A stretch of 64,000 bases of DNA from Prorocentrum cordatum (GCA_963575745.1 CAUYUJ010000146.1:1-64000), one strand, 5' to 3'; shown: positions 1 to 12,288, counted from the first letter of the stretch. Translations and numbers: made by a program. The notes: generated by a model not told the origin, from the letters alone.

Positions 1-29
1 CCGTCTCCTCATCTTACCAACGTTCCTCA

Positions 30-475
30 GAGGCTCAGTGGAACGTCCACCCAGTGCCCCTTTCCGCCCTGACAATTTTATTCCGCGTCGCACCGCGCCC
101 CCCCCCTCCCTGCCCGCCCACCTCACAACTCCCCCAGCGTGCTCCAACGGCCCAATGCAACTTCTGGCCAATGCCCCCTCCGCCCCGATCACTTCATTCC
201 GCGTCGCACCGCGCCCACCCCCCCCTCCCTGCACCCCCCCTCCTCCTCCTCCCAGCGTTCCCCAGAGGCCCAATGGAACCTCCGCCCAATGCCCCCTCTC
301 ACTCGGCCATTTTATTCCGCGTCGCACAAACTGGCGCCCCCCGCCTTCTGGCCCACTCCCCCCCCCCAGCGTGCTCAACGGCCCAGTGGAAACTTCCGCC
401 CAATGCACCCCCCCGCCCGCGACCATTTTATTCGCGTCGCGCCGCACCCGCATCCCTCTCCGCTTCTTCCCGCCG
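30..475. repeat. Degenerate ~115-bp C-rich tandem repeat
   Basis: Four diverged copies share a core reading roughly ATTTTATTCCGCGTCGCACC, seen near 72, 190, 308 and 423, each preceded by a CCAATGCCCCC-like block. No convincing gene is present; the long proline/histidine-rich frames follow from base composition. Confidence 0.75.
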
Positions 476-709
476 CCCCCACCCCCCCCCTCACCCCCAC
501 CTCGCTCCCCCCCAGCCCAATCCCCAGCCCCACCCCCACCCCACTTTCACCCCCACTTTCGCCCGCACTTTCACCCCAACTGTCACCCCCACCAACACGC
601 CCAACTGTCACCCCCACTTTCGCCCCCATTTTTCACCCTCACCCCACCACCCTCGCCAACCCTCACCACACCCTCACCACCACCCTCACGCACACCTCAC
701 CCCCCCCAC

Positions 710-742
<33 letters not shown>

Positions 743-867
743 CGTCACCGTCACTGTCACCGTCACCGTCACCGTCACCGTCACCGTCACGCTCACCCTC
801 ACCACCCTCATCAGCCTCACCACCCTCACCACCCTCACCCTCGCCCTCACCCTCACCACCCTCGCCC
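476..867. repeat. CCCTCA / ACCGTC hexanucleotide minisatellite
   Basis: The stretch is built from CACCCC, CCCTCA and ACCGTC hexamers. The CCCTCA tail recurs just before the later copies of the 1.05-kb unit (3,050-3,064 and 4,535-4,558), so it belongs to the same higher-order repeat. I see nothing else here. Confidence 0.85.
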
Positions 868-1913
868 TCATCCTTGTTCCTTAATAGAATATACCCCCAC
901 TTACGTCGTATTCCGGCCGATAGCGACCCAATCCGGGACCTCCCATTCGGACTGCAAAAAATCAATACAAAGTGGCCGTTTTTCTTCTCAACATCGTTTT
1001 TCTTGCCGTCGACGATGCGAAAAGCGTGGCAGGAATGGGACGCGGCGCACATCGCGCGCGGCAGTCAATCTGGGCCCGCCCATCCTGACTGTAAAAAATC
1101 AATACAAAGTCTTCGTTGTTTCATCTCAGCATGACCTGCCTTGTCGCCGACGGTGTGAAATATGTCGCAGCAGTGGGACGCGGCGCACATATGGGACGCG
1201 GCGCGCATCGCGCGCGGCCGTCAATCCGGGCCCGCCCATCCTGACTGTAAAATACCATACAAAGTCTCCGTTTTTTCCTCTCTGCATGGCCTGCCTTGTC
1301 GCCGACGGTGCGAAATATGTGGCAGGAATGGGACGCGGCGCGCATCGCGCGCGGACGTCCATGCGGGCCGCGGGACCTCCCATCCTGACTGTAAAAAACA
1401 ATACACAGTTGCCGTTTTTCCTTTCATCATGGCCTGTCTTGTCGTCGACGATGCGAAATGCGTGGCAGGAACGGGGCGCGGCGCACATCGCGCGCGGACT
1501 TCTGGGGCAACCCCAAGGCGGGAGGGGCCACCTTACTTGTCAGAAGCAATGCCATTCTGATTTTCGCTTGCCCACATAGCTGTTTTTGTCGTCCATCCCG
1601 CAAAAGTGCATGGCAAGAATTGGGCGCGGCATCCCCCCCCCCCGCTCGAAGTGAATGGAATGACCTTCTCGCTTGGGCGCCGAGCGAAATTTTCTCAAAG
1701 TCGTGCTCCCGCTTTGGCTCGGCGCACGTTTTTAGCTCGCCAATTCATTGGGCGCCGGGGCGTTCCAGGAGGCCCTGGGGTGACGAATGCCTGGGAGGTT
1801 TTTGCTTGTTCAGGCTCTTGGAGGGCCTCCTGAGTCTCCCCGCGGTTTCTTGGCGCTACGGCCGTCTGGAGGCCATCTTGGGCGTCTTGGAACGATCTTT
1901 CGGCGACTCAGGG
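868..1913 (+). repeat. 1.05-kb higher-order repeat unit, copy 1
   Basis: The unit starts at TCATCCTTGTTCC and ends at GGCGACTCAGGG. Inside are four or five subrepeats of about 142-158 bp, each holding a CCCATCCTGACTGTAAAAAA-like block, an ATGGCCTGCCTTGTCGCCGA-like block and a GGACGCGGCGCACATCGCGC block. Copies 2 and 3 follow at 3,065 and 4,559. No protein family is recognised, although each subrepeat keeps a similar short frame beginning MACLV. Confidence 0.9.
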
Positions 1914-1968
<55 letters not shown>

Positions 1969-2434
1969 GACTACTACTACTACTAACTCACTACTACTAT
2001 ACTACTACTACTACTATACTCCTGCTACTACTACTATATCCTACTGACTAGACTACGGACTACGACTAGAATATGACTTGCTAAACGAGTAAAACCAACC
2101 CAATACTCTATACACTACTACTTACTCTACTACTACTTACTACTACTATACTACTACTAATACTACTACGACTACTACGACTACAACGACGGACTACGAC
2201 GACTACTACTACTACTCCTACTAACTACCACTAATACTAACGACTACCACTACACAGACTTTTTTAAAAAACAAACGACTACGACTACGGATCGGACGAG
2301 CACTACTTAAGTACTATACATACGATACTACTACTAGTACTACAAAACCACTACGATACTACTACTGCGACTACGACTACGACTTCGACGACTACTACTA
2401 CTACTACTACTACTACCACTACTACTACTACTAG

Positions 2435-2466
<32 letters not shown>

Positions 2467-2467
2467 T

Positions 2468-2517
<50 letters not shown>

Positions 2518-2668
2518 TTACTACTACTACGACTACGACTACGACTACTACGACTACTACTACGACGGCTACTACTACTACTACTACTACTACTCCCTAC
2601 TCTATACTACTACTACTACTGCTACTACTATACTTACTACTACTACTACGACTACTACGACTACTACA

Positions 2669-2763
<95 letters not shown>

Positions 2764-2764
2764 G
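1914..2764. repeat. TAC/CTA trinucleotide satellite
   Basis: About 850 bp of ACT/TAC triplets with interspersed ACG triplets and a few irregular stretches. It abuts the end of repeat unit copy 1, as the satellite at 5,609 abuts copy 3. No gene is seen; poly-Thr, poly-Leu and poly-Val frames are artefacts. Confidence 0.95.
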
Positions 2765-3064
2765 CGCAAGCACCCAGTTGCGCCAGCATTGTTTCTTATG
2801 TTGTGGGAGTGCGGAACGTGTCCGTTGTTCCTTTTAACATGGCCAGTCTTGTGGTCGACGTTGCGAAACTCGTGGCGGGAATGGGACGCGGCGCACATCC
2901 CGCGCGGACGTCAATGCGGTGTCGTGGGGTATCATCCACTCGCACTGAAATGCCCGCGCAACCCCCAGTGGTGCCATCACTGTTTCTTATGTTGTGGGAG
3001 GGCGGGTGGGAATTGGCATTCTCGCTCGAGCTGGCTAGCTTGACCACCGCCCTCACCCTCACCC
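2765..3064 (+). repeat. Partial higher-order unit (GCGCCAGCATTGTTTCTTATG type)
   Basis: The segment starts with a CGCGCAAGCACCCAGTTGCG-like block and holds a diverged version of the ATGGCC...GGGACGCGGCGCACAT subrepeat. It ends in CCCTCACCCTCA before copy 2 of the 1.05-kb unit. A near-identical segment follows the second TAC satellite at 6,451. Confidence 0.8.
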
Positions 3065-4122
3065 TCATCCTTGTTCCCTATTAGAATATACCCCCACCTA
3101 CGTCGTATTCCGGCCGATAGCGACCCAATCCGGGACCTCCCATCCGGACTGCAAAAAATCAATACAAAGTGGCCGTTTTTGTTCTCAACATCGTCGTTCT
3201 TGTCGTCGACGATGCGAAAGACGTGGCAGGAATGGGACGCGGCGCACATCGCGCGCGGCAGTCAATCTGGGCCCGCCCATCCTGACTGTAAACAATCAAT
3301 GCAAAGTCTCCGTTTTTTCATCTCAGTATGGCTTGCATTGTCGCCGACGGTGCGAAATATGTCGCAGCAGTGGGACGGCGCACATCATATGGGACGCGGC
3401 GCACATCGCGCGCGCGGCCGTCAATCCGGGCCCGCCCATCCTGACTGTAAAAAATCAATACAAAATCTCAGTTTTTTTCCTCTCAGGTGGCTTCCCTTGT
3501 CGCCGACGGTGCGAAATATGTGGCAGGAATGGGACGCGGCGCGCATCGCGCGCGGACGTCCATGCAGGCTGCGGGCCCTCCCATCCTGATTATATAAAAA
3601 GCAATACCGAATTGCTTTTTCTTTTCATCATGGCCTGTCTTGTCGTCGACGATGCGAAATGCGTAGCAGGAGTGGGGCGCGGCGCACAGCTCGCGCGGAT
3701 TTCTGGGGCAACCCCAAGGCGGGAGGGGCCAACTTACTTGTCAGAAGCAATGCCATGCTGATTTTCCCTGCCCACATAGCTGTTTTTGTCGTCCACCCCG
3801 CAAAAGTGCATGGCAAGATTTGGGCGCGGCACACCCCCCTCCCCCCCGCTCGAAGTGAATGAAATGACATTCCCGCTTGGGCGCCGAGCGACATTTTCTC
3901 AAAATTGCGCTCCCGCTTTGGCTCGGCGCACGTTTCTAGCTCGCCAATTCATTGGGCGCCGGGGCGTTCCAGGAGGCGCTGGGGTGACGAATGCCTGGGA
4001 GGTTTTTGCTTGTTCAGGCTCTTGGAGAGCCTCGAGAGGCTCCCCGCGGTTTCTTGGCGGCGTCTTCGGCCGTCTGGAGGCCATCTTGGGCGTCTTGGTG
4101 CGATCTTTCGGCGACTCAGGGC
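3065..4122 (+). repeat. 1.05-kb higher-order repeat unit, copy 2
   Basis: Colinear with copy 1 from TCATCCTTGTTCC to GGCGACTCAGGG. It is followed not by TAC satellite but by unique GC-rich sequence, so satellite attachment is variable. Confidence 0.9.
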
Positions 4123-4558
4123 CCCTCGGATCGTCTCGGGGGCGTCTCGGCCATCTTGGGGCGTTCCTGGGGCGCTCTGGGACCTGGAAGTCAGCGCGGA
4201 AGTCAGCGCCGAAGAAGAAAACCATCGTTGGGACCGACGTGCCCAAGACCTGCTCGGGGTTCTTTTCGTCCGGGGGCCCACAGGGGCCGGCCCGCGCGCG
4301 CAAAATATTCTTAACTGGTTACCGGAGATCTTAGCACGCCTCTGGCCCGTGGGGATGGCCCGGGACCTGCGCAGATGGGGCGCGGCGCACTTCGCGCGCG
4401 GGGAACGTCTAGCCGCCCACGGTATAAGATAAACGACGGGCGTCGGACGCGACGCGCTTGCTTCTTATGTTGTGGGAGGGCGGGTGGGAGTGGACGGAGC
4501 CCTCTCGCTCGTTCGAGCTGGCTGACTTGACCCTCGCCCTCACCCTCACCCTCACCCT
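4123..4558. other. Spacer between repeat units 2 and 3
   Basis: The first part is a CTTGGGG-type minisatellite (4,060-4,200) of the family seen at 52-57 kb. The rest is GC-rich sequence ending in the TTCTTATGTTGTGGGAGGGC block that precedes the CCCTCA minisatellite. I see no gene. Confidence 0.6.
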
Positions 4559-5608
4559 CATCCTTGTTCCCTATTAGAATATACCCCCACCTACGTCGTA
4601 TTCCGGCCGATAGCGACCAAATCCGGGACCTCCCATCAGGACTGTAAACAATCAATACAAAGTGGCCGTTTTTCTTCTCAACATAGTTTTTCTTGTCGTC
4701 GACGATGCGAAAAGCGTGGCAGGAACGGGACGCGGCGCACATTGCGCGCGGCAGTCAATTTGGGCCCGCCCATCCTGACTGTAAAAGATCAAGACGAAGT
4801 CTTCGTTGTTTCATGTCAGCATGGCCTGCCTTGTCGCCGACGGTGCGAAATATGTGGCAGCAGTGGGACGCGGCGCACATATGGGACGCGGCGCACATCG
4901 CGTGCGCGGCCGTCAATCCGGACCCGCCCATCCTGACTGTAAACAAACAAATACAAAATCTCAGTTTTTTTTCCTCTCAGATGGCCTCCCTTGTCGCCGA
5001 CGGTGCGAAATATGTGGCAGGAATGGGACGCGGCGCGCATCGCGCGCGGACGTCCATGCGGGCTGCGGGCCCTCCCATCCTGATTATATAAAAAGCAATA
5101 CCGAAGTGCCGTTTTTCCTTTCATCATGGCCTGTCTTGTCGTCGACGATGCGAAATGCGTGGCAGGAATGGGGCGCGGCGCACATCGCGCGCGGATTTCT
5201 GGGGCAACCCCAAGGCGGGAGGGGCCAACTTACTTGTCAGAAGCAATGCCATGCTGATTTTCCCTGCCCACATAGCTGTTCTTCTCGTCCACCCCGCAAA
5301 AGTGCATGGCAAGAATTGGGCGCGGCCCCCCCCCCCCCGCTCGACGTGAATGGAATGACCTTCTCGCTTGGGCGCCGAGCGAAATTTTCTCAAAGTCGTG
5401 CTCCCGCTTTGGCTCGGCGCACGTTTTTAGCTCGCCAATTCATTGGGCGCCGGGGCGTTCCAGGAGGCCCTGGGGTGACGACTGCCTGGGAAGTTTTTGC
5501 TTGTTCAGGCTCCTGGAGGGCCTCCTGAGTCTCCCCGCGGTTTCTTGGCGCTACGGCCGTCTGGAGGCCATCTTGGGCGTCTTGGAACGATCTTTCGGCG
5601 ACTCAGGG
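4559..5608 (+). repeat. 1.05-kb higher-order repeat unit, copy 3
   Basis: Very close to copy 1, including the transition straight into TAC satellite after GGCGACTCAGGG. Copies 1 and 3 are closer to each other than to copy 2 at the 3-prime end. Confidence 0.9.
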
Positions 5609-5680
<72 letters not shown>

Positions 5681-5702
5681 ACTTACTACTACTACTACTA
5701 CT

Positions 5703-5776
<74 letters not shown>

Positions 5777-6162
5777 ACTACTACTACTACTACTACTACT
5801 ACGACTACTACTGCTACTACAAATACTACAGCTGCGACTACGACTACGACTAGACTACTACTACGACTACTATATATATTCTACTACGAGTAACGACTAC
5901 GATTACGCCCTGAGATACTACTCCTACTACTTACTACTACTATATTTTACTACTATACTACTACTACTACTACTAACTTACTACGACTACTTACGGCTCT
6001 TCGACTACTACGGACTACTACGACTACTACGTCTACTACGACTACTACGACTACTACGATTTTACGACTACTACGAAACTACTAGACTACTACGACTACT
6101 ACTTATACTATTCCTACTCCTACTCCTACTCCTACTACTACTCTACTACTACTCACTACTCA

Positions 6163-6194
<32 letters not shown>

Positions 6195-6391
6195 ACGACT
6201 ACGACTACGACTACGACTACGACTACTACGACTACTACGACTACTACGACTACTATGACTACTACGACTACGACTACGACTACGACTACGACTACGACTA
6301 CGACTACGACTACGCTACGACTACGACTACGACTACGACTACGACTACGACTACGACTACGACTACGACTACGACTACGACTACGACTACG

Positions 6392-6434
<43 letters not shown>

Positions 6435-6450
6435 TTACTACTACCACTAC
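5609..6450. repeat. TAC / TACGAC trinucleotide satellite
   Basis: About 840 bp of TAC triplets, changing to TACGAC hexamers from about 6,170 to 6,395 and back to TAC. It is bounded by repeat unit copy 3 and the partial unit at 6,451. Confidence 0.95.
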
Positions 6451-6740
6451 GCGCCAGCACCCAGTTGCGCCAGCATTGTTTCTTATGTTGTGGGAGGGTG
6501 GAACGTGTCCGTTGTTCTTTTCAACATGGCCAGTCTTGTCGTCGACGATGCGAAATGCGTGGCGGGAATGGGACGCGGCGCACATCCCGCGCGGACGTCA
6601 ATGCGGTGTCCTGGGGTATCCTCCACTCGCACTGAAATGCCCGCGCAGCCCCCAGTTGTGCCATCACTGCTTCTTATGTTGTGTGGGAGGGCGGGTGGGA
6701 GATGGGCAAGCCATGCTTGACTCGCTCGGCTGGCTAGCTT
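6451..6740 (+). repeat. Partial higher-order unit, second copy
   Basis: Closely repeats 2,765-3,050, starting with CGCGCCAGCACCCAGTTGCG and ending in a CCCTCACTCACC stretch. It marks the right edge of the 1-6.7 kb repeat domain. Confidence 0.8.
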
Positions 6741-6819
6741 GAACCTCACCCTCACTCACCCCTCACCCCTACCTCGACCACGGCCCACGGCCCACGACAC
6801 GACCACCACCACCACCTGT

Positions 6820-7246
6820 TGCTGGGTGGTGGCGGACGCATGCGGGCGGTTCCACTGGGACCTTCGGTGGAGCCCCCTTTATGGGGCCACGAAACGCTGT
6901 GCTGGGTGGGCGGAGCGAAGGGAGCAAGGGCTGTGCTGGGTGGTGGCGGACGCATGCGGGCGGTGCCACTGGACCTTCGGTGGGGTTCCCTATGAGGCCA
7001 CGAAGCGCTGTACTGGGTGGGTGAAACGCAGGGAGCAAAGGCCGTGTTGGGTGGTGGCGGACGCATGCGGGCGGTGCCACTGGGACCTTCGGTGGAGCCC
7101 CCTATGGGGCCACGAAGCGCTGTACTGGGTGGGTGAAACGCAGGGAACAAGGGCTGTGCTGGGTGGTGGCCGATCGCGATCATCCATGCTGGGCGTAGCG
7201 GTCCCACTGGTACCTTCGGTGGAGCTCCTATGGTGGCGCGGTTGGG
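6820..7246 (+). repeat. ~112-bp tandem repeat, about 3.7 copies
   Basis: TGCTGGGTGGTGGCGGACGC or a close variant begins at 6,820, 6,934, 7,045 and 7,157, giving periods of 114, 111 and 112 bp. Each unit also has an ACCTTCGGTGGAG block and a CCACGAAGCGCTGT block. No gene is recognised. Confidence 0.9.
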
Positions 7247-7299
7247 GGGAGGGACGAGGGGGTGAGGGGATGAGGGAGGGGGAGGGGACGAGGGCAAGC

Positions 7300-7910
7300 T
7301 AGGCGCGCTCGCGTCATATCTGACATCCTACCCCTCCCTCCCATCCCTTGCCATGGCGCAGATCCCCTCTCTACTCGTGCAGTCGGATGTCGAGCGTGGC
7401 AATGGTCCCGAAAGGGTGCGCGATGCATTGTAGAGCACGGCGTGGCATGGCGTAGACGAGCGCCGCGAAGCGTATTATAAACCTAGCGTTGCATTGCATG
7501 CCGCGGCATGGCGCGGGAAATGACGCCAGCGCTGCAGCGAGTCGAAACGAGCGGAAGCGCGGAAATGAGGCCAGCGCTGCAGCGGGAGCACGATTCGGAA
7601 CGAGCGGAAGCACGCCAGAATCGGCCCGGACGGCTTTCCCGGGCGCCAGAAGCAGAAACTTCAGCATTTTCAAAAGAACAAATGTGTATTGGAATGGCCT
7701 TTTTTCGGCCGCCTCGGGGAACTCGATTTTCCGGGCATCCGGCGCCGGAAAAACCGGCTCCGGACCGGGCCCGAGCGCCAGCCCAGGCGCCGGCTCGGGC
7801 GTCTGGCCCGGGCGCCGGCTCGGGCGCCAGCTCGGGCGTCGGAATCGGCCCGGGAGGCTTCCCGGGCGCCAGAAACAGAAATTTAGCATTTTCAAAAGAA
7901 TATCCGGCAC
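7300..7910 (+). repeat. Dispersed repeat with GCGCTGCAGCG and TGTGTATTGGAATGG blocks, copy 1
   Basis: 7,300-7,520 is low-repeat DNA without a supported gene. From 7,525 two GAGGCCAGCGCTGCAGCGGG-like blocks precede TGTGTATTGGAATGGCCTTT, CTCGATTTTCCGG and a GGGCGCCGGCTCGGGC minisatellite. The same blocks recur at 9,700-10,130, so this is a repeat family rather than a gene. Confidence 0.7.
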
Positions 7911-8019
7911 AAAAGCAACCTAACAGCGATGTGTATGGTGCATATCTGGAAGCATTCCCCTTAAAATTCAGATGAGAATCCTGTTGTAGAATTCTGCTGT
8001 TCTCGCAGTCGTAGTCGCA

Positions 8020-9237
8020 CTCGCGATGGCAGTCGCAGTGGCAACGGCAGACGCAGTCACAGCCTCAGCCTCAGCCTCAGCCTGCCTCAGCCTCAGCCTG
8101 CCTCAGCCTCAGCCTGCCTCAGCCTCAGCCTGCCTCAACCTTCAAACATCAGTCTGCCTTCAGCCTCGGCCTCGGCCTCAGCCTGCTCAGCCCTCACCCT
8201 GCATCAGCTCAGCCCTCAGCTCAGCCTCTGCCTCAGCCTGCATGCCTCAGCTCACTTCAGCCCTGCTGCAGCTCGCCTCCATCCTGCCTTCAGCCTCGGC
8301 CTCAGCCTCAGCCTGCCTCAGCATCAGCCTGCCTCAGCCTCAGCCTCAGCCTGCCTCAGCCTCTGCCTCAGCCTGCTTCAGCCTCAGCTTCAGTCTGCCT
8401 TCAGCCTCGGCCTCAGCCTCAGCCTGCCTCAGCCTCAGCCTGCATCAGCCTCAGCCTCAGCCTCAGCCTGCCTCAGCGCCTCAGCATCAGCCTGCCTCAG
8501 CCTCAGCCTCAGCCTGCCTCAGCCTCAGCCTCAGCCTGCAGCCTCGGCCTCCAGGCGTCTGCGCCTCTGCATGACGCAGCCTCAGCCTGCATCAGCCTCA
8601 GCCTCAGCCTCAGCCTGCCTCAGACGGAGCCCGCTTCTGACTCAGCCTCAGACTGCCTCAGCCTCAGCCTCAGCCTGCTCTGCTCAAGCATCAGCATCAG
8701 CCTGCCTCAGCCTCAGCCTCAGGCCTGTCAGCCTCAGCATCCAGGCCTCAGCCTGCTTCAGCTCAGCTCAGTCTGCCTTCAGCTCGGCCTCTGCCCGCAG
8801 GCTGCTCTGCCTCAGCCTGCATCAGCCTCAGCCTCAGCCTCAGCCTGCCCTCAGCATCAGGACCTTGCCTCAGACTGCCTCTGCTCAGCATCAGGCTGCT
8901 TCAGGCCTCAGCTCAATCTGCCTTCAGCCTCGGGGCCTGCGGCCTCTGCCTTGCCTCTGCCAGCATCAGGCCTCAGCCTTCACCTAAGCCTTGCCTCAGC
9001 TCAGCCTTGCCTCAGCCTCAGCTCTCAGGCCTGCCTCAGCCTCAGCCTCAGCCTGCCTCAGCATCAGCCTGCCTCAGCCTTAGCCTCAGCCTGCCTCAGC
9101 CTCAGCCTCAGCCTCAGCCTGCCTCAGCCTCAGCCTCAGTCTGCTTCAGCCTCAGCCTCAGTCTGCCTTCAGCCTCGGCCTCGGCCTCATCCTGCCTCAG
9201 CCTCAGCCTGCCTCGGCCGCAGCATCAGCCTGCCTCA
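8020..9237 (+). repeat. CTCAGC hexanucleotide minisatellite
   Basis: About 1.2 kb of CCTCAGCCTCAGCCTGCCTCAG-type repeats with CTTCAGCCTCGG interruptions every 200-250 bp, indicating a higher-order structure. Frames rich in Ala, Ser, Leu and Gln are artefacts. Confidence 0.95.
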
Positions 9238-9590
9238 GCATTCAAAATGTGGCCCAGGAATGGAGTTCTGGGAACTAGAAGAACACGAAGTGGCCTACAG
9301 TTGGCTCCGGGCATTCAAAATCATGCCCAGGAGTGGAGTTCTGGGAACTCGAAGACCACGAAGTGGCCTACAGTTGGCTCCGGGCATTCAAAATCATGCC
9401 CAGGAATGGAGTTCTGGGAACTCGAAGAACACGAAGTGGCCTACAGTTGGCTCCGGGCATTCAAAATCATGCCCAGGAGTGGAGTTCTGGGAGCTGGAAG
9501 ACCATGAAGTGGCCTACAGTTGGCTCTGGGCCTTCAGAATGTGGCCCGGGAGTGGGGTTCTGGGACCTCGAAGACCACGAAATGTGTAAC
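9238..9590 (+). repeat. 73-bp tandem repeat, about 4.8 copies
   Basis: GCATTCAAAAT starts at 9,238, 9,311, 9,384 and 9,457, with a diverged start near 9,530, an exact 73-bp period. Because 73 is not a multiple of three, the frame changes between units, arguing against a coding repeat. Confidence 0.95.
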
Positions 9591-9699
9591 TGTTGGTTAA
9601 AAACAAATCCCCGGCATCCGGCATCTCCCCGGATTGCGCCCAGACCCGCCTGGGGCGTCATTCTCGTTTGACCCTACAAAAAACCTGTCAGTCTTCGCT

Positions 9700-10130
9700 G
9701 TTAGGTAAAAATGTGTATTGGAATGGCTTTTCTTCGGCGCCGCCTCGGAACTCGATTTTCCGGTGCCGGCGCCGGAACCGGCTCCGGACCCTGCCCGGGC
9801 GCTGGCCCGGGCGCCGGCTCGGGCGTGGCCCGGGCGCCGGCTCGGGCGCCGGCCCGGGCGTCGGAATCGGCTCGGGAGCCGGAAACAAAAATCTAGCATT
9901 TTCAATAAAAAAAATGTGTATTAGAATGGCCTTTTTTCGGCGCCGCCTCGGAACTCCATTTTCCGGAGGCGGCCGGAACCGGCTCTGGACCCGGCTGCCC
10001 GAGCGCTGGCCCGAGCGCCGGCTCGGGCGTGCAGCCCAGGCGCCGGCGGAAATATGAGGCCAGCGCTGCAGCGGGAGCACGATTCGGAACGAGCGGGGCC
10101 CGAAAATGAGGCCGGCGCCTCAGCGAGAGC
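9700..10130 (+). repeat. Dispersed TGTGTATTGGAATGG repeat, copies 2 and 3
   Basis: Two adjoining copies begin at about 9,710 and 9,913 with TGTGTATTRGAATGG, then CTCGGAACTC(G/C)ATTTTCCGG and a GGGCGCCGGC-rich minisatellite. The GAGGCCAGCGCTGCAGCGGG block follows the last copy instead of preceding it as at 7,570, suggesting a circularly permuted tandem origin. Confidence 0.75.
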
Positions 10131-11631
10131 AGCATTTTGTGAAAAAATGCAGGCGGAAACCCAACTCGAGGGAAAGTAGTATTCATACTGAATAGATGTG
10201 GAGGAGGGGAGGAGGGGAAAAACGCGGGGACCGTCTCTTCAAAAACGAAGGCCCAACACCACAATATGGTTGGGAAAAAGAAGATATTCTTGAATTCGCC
10301 CAAGGGGTTCCGCGTAACTGCAATCAATCGTCTGAGTACGTTGGTTCTTTCTTGGGTTCGCTGTCATGCAACGACGTGTGCCACGAATCGTACATGTGTA
10401 AGTAGATATGCGTGAGTAGAGAATGCGCCAGTGATTCCCTGAGGCTGACGAACATCGCAGTAACGATCGTCAGCGCTGGGACTTCAGGAGCTGTTCCAAT
10501 GATCTCGTGGTGTTGTATGGGACGCACTTGTTCGTCCGTGTCCAGATTTGACTTCGCCGCTGCTGGTCCTGGTATAGCGTGCCGCACAGTTGGTGTACGT
10601 GTTCTTTTGTCCATCGGCGTTGGGGGAACTTGGGGAATCTCCAACTCCTCATCGTGACCCATCGGCTGGGGTCCGAACGACCGCGTGCATGTGAATTATT
10701 TCACAAATAATACTCTTGGTGTATCTTCCGTCTCTGTACACAAGTCGAAACCTTGTGGGCAGTGACGACTCTCGCTGTAGTTCTGAAGCGCAAGCAGTGT
10801 CCTAAGGACTGCCGCGCTGCCAGGAGGCAAGGCGAACCGTGCCGTGCGCTCCTTTCCAGCTGTCGCCTGTGCATTCTCGCAGTACGTGGGCCCCGTTGAA
10901 GAAAGGTGTTTTAAACGTCCATGGATACGATGATCCAGTGGCCGTGGCAAGTCGCCTCCTAGGCCAACAATCGTTGACTGGAACGTCTTGCTGTCTCTGA
11001 AGATGTTTTGATACCGAAAACCTCTAGTGTGAAAGCCCGAAACACCAATCGTATACCAATCCTGGTCTGATGGTCCTGTCCATCGCTGCAGTCTTCTCGT
11101 GTTTGACGAGTGTCTACTTTCATATATAATGTGAATTAAAACAATATGTGGCCATAATTAACTCTTGCATCTTAAAGCAACTAGTGTCCAACCGTGTCTT
11201 GAATTTGGTCCGCCGTGACTCTGGAGACCTTCTCTGGGTTGGACCGGCTAAATGCTTTCGCCAGGATGTCGTCCTCTCTGTCTGCTAGTGCCCGATTGGC
11301 ACCAGCCGACACATAGACGCGCATAGACCAACATCAGAATATTCCAGCGCTTCGTGTCGTTGTTCTGTCAGCACGACCTTTACCATTTCTGACGTAAAAC
11401 GCAACTCGATGTTCTTGTCATGCTGGTCTTCGTTCAGAATGTGCCACTGGGCGCAACCGCACATTGGATGTTGCATATTTCCCTGCGCTCTTCTGGCACG
11501 TTTGCCTTCTCTTCGGTCGCAACCATCACATGTGTGCACTGGATAGGAGTTGTGTACGTTGGTACTGTGTAGAGCTCATCGTAGTCAACCGTAGGTACCA
11601 ATTCTGTGCCCAACTCATCGTACTATCGGGG
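10131..11631. other. Low-repeat region with weak minus-strand coding fragments
   Basis: This is one of the few stretches without tandem repeats. Minus-strand open segments at 10,324-10,662, 10,696-10,950 and 11,285-11,539 have mixed amino-acid composition. The last is Cys/His-rich, with CDGC and CGCAQW motifs and a hydrophobic, charged-residue-alternating middle. None begins with a clear ATG or matches a family I recognise. They could be exons of a host gene or remains of another element. Confidence 0.3.
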
Positions 11632-11805
11632 ATGGACAAACCTCCCCTCGATGAAACGTGGTTAAATGAAAACGACCTGAGGCCCAAACCTGGCGGGCGC
11701 AAGCCTGGAAAATAACGGCCGCGGCGCCCTCTCGAGAACCGAAAACGGACAAGCCACTAATCGAAGTGTCCGTGTTGGGGGTTCTGTCCACCCCCGATGC
11801 CGCTC
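11632..11805 (+). repeat. Dispersed GGACAAACCTCCC repeat, copy near the copia element
   Basis: The segment runs from GGACAAACCTCCCCTCGATG through a GCCGCGGCGCCCTCTCGAGA block and an AACCGAAAACGGACAAG block. Diverged copies occur at 21,405-21,773 and 21,966-22,090, showing a dispersed repeat of unknown class. Confidence 0.65.
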
Positions 11806-11838
11806 CTGCGTGATGTGAGCGCCGGCGTCAGCCCATTC

Positions 11839-11987
11839 TCCGGGGGCCCAAACTGGGCTGCGGTAGCTGCGGGAGGTATCCGATCTTATAACCGAAACCT
11901 TTTTCTCGAGCCTCGCAAGGGGCTGCGGGGCGCAGCACATCATATCCTTCTGAATCATTATCAGGCTAGGAGACGATCTGACACGCA
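11839..11987 (-). repeat. 3-prime LTR of the copia element
   Basis: This 149-bp copy begins TGCGTGTCAG on the minus strand and ends CCCCGGA. It is preceded on the minus strand by a purine tract (GAGGAGGAG at 11,988-11,996), a good polypurine-tract candidate. The target duplication CATTC lies just outside at 11,834. Confidence 0.9.
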
Positions 11988-12288
11988 CTCCTCCTCGGCA
12001 GATGTCGCCAACCGACGACTGACGGAAATGCGACATCGCGCTCCGGCCCACGCGGTATTATATCTCGATTATCATGCAACCTGCTGCGGGCTATGGTCGG
12101 CGTCCCGACGGCTGGCCCTAACAAGTTGGTTTCAATAAGCAGGAACTCTGTTCTCTTCGCGGCTTCGAGCTTCACGATTCGCGGCTACGCTCTGCGCGTG
12201 GAAACCAACGAAGCATAGCAATCACTGTGAAACGCACAGCTGCTACAACCTCACTGTGCCCATGCCTTGGTAAGCCCCTCGCGATTTC
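11988..12288 (-). other. 3-prime untranslated part of the copia element
   Basis: This 300-bp stretch lies between the RNase H stop codon and the 3-prime LTR and holds the candidate polypurine tract at its LTR end. I see no further domain. Confidence 0.6.

Noticed and set aside
1914-6450. Long frames coding poly-Thr, poly-Leu, poly-Tyr or poly-Val
   Set aside because: They read straight through trinucleotide satellite and start or stop at satellite edges; nothing suggests selection on protein.
8020-9590. Frames rich in Ala, Ser, Gln and Leu over 500-640 bases
   Set aside because: They arise from the CTCAGC hexamer and 73-bp repeats, whose 73-bp period shifts the frame each unit.
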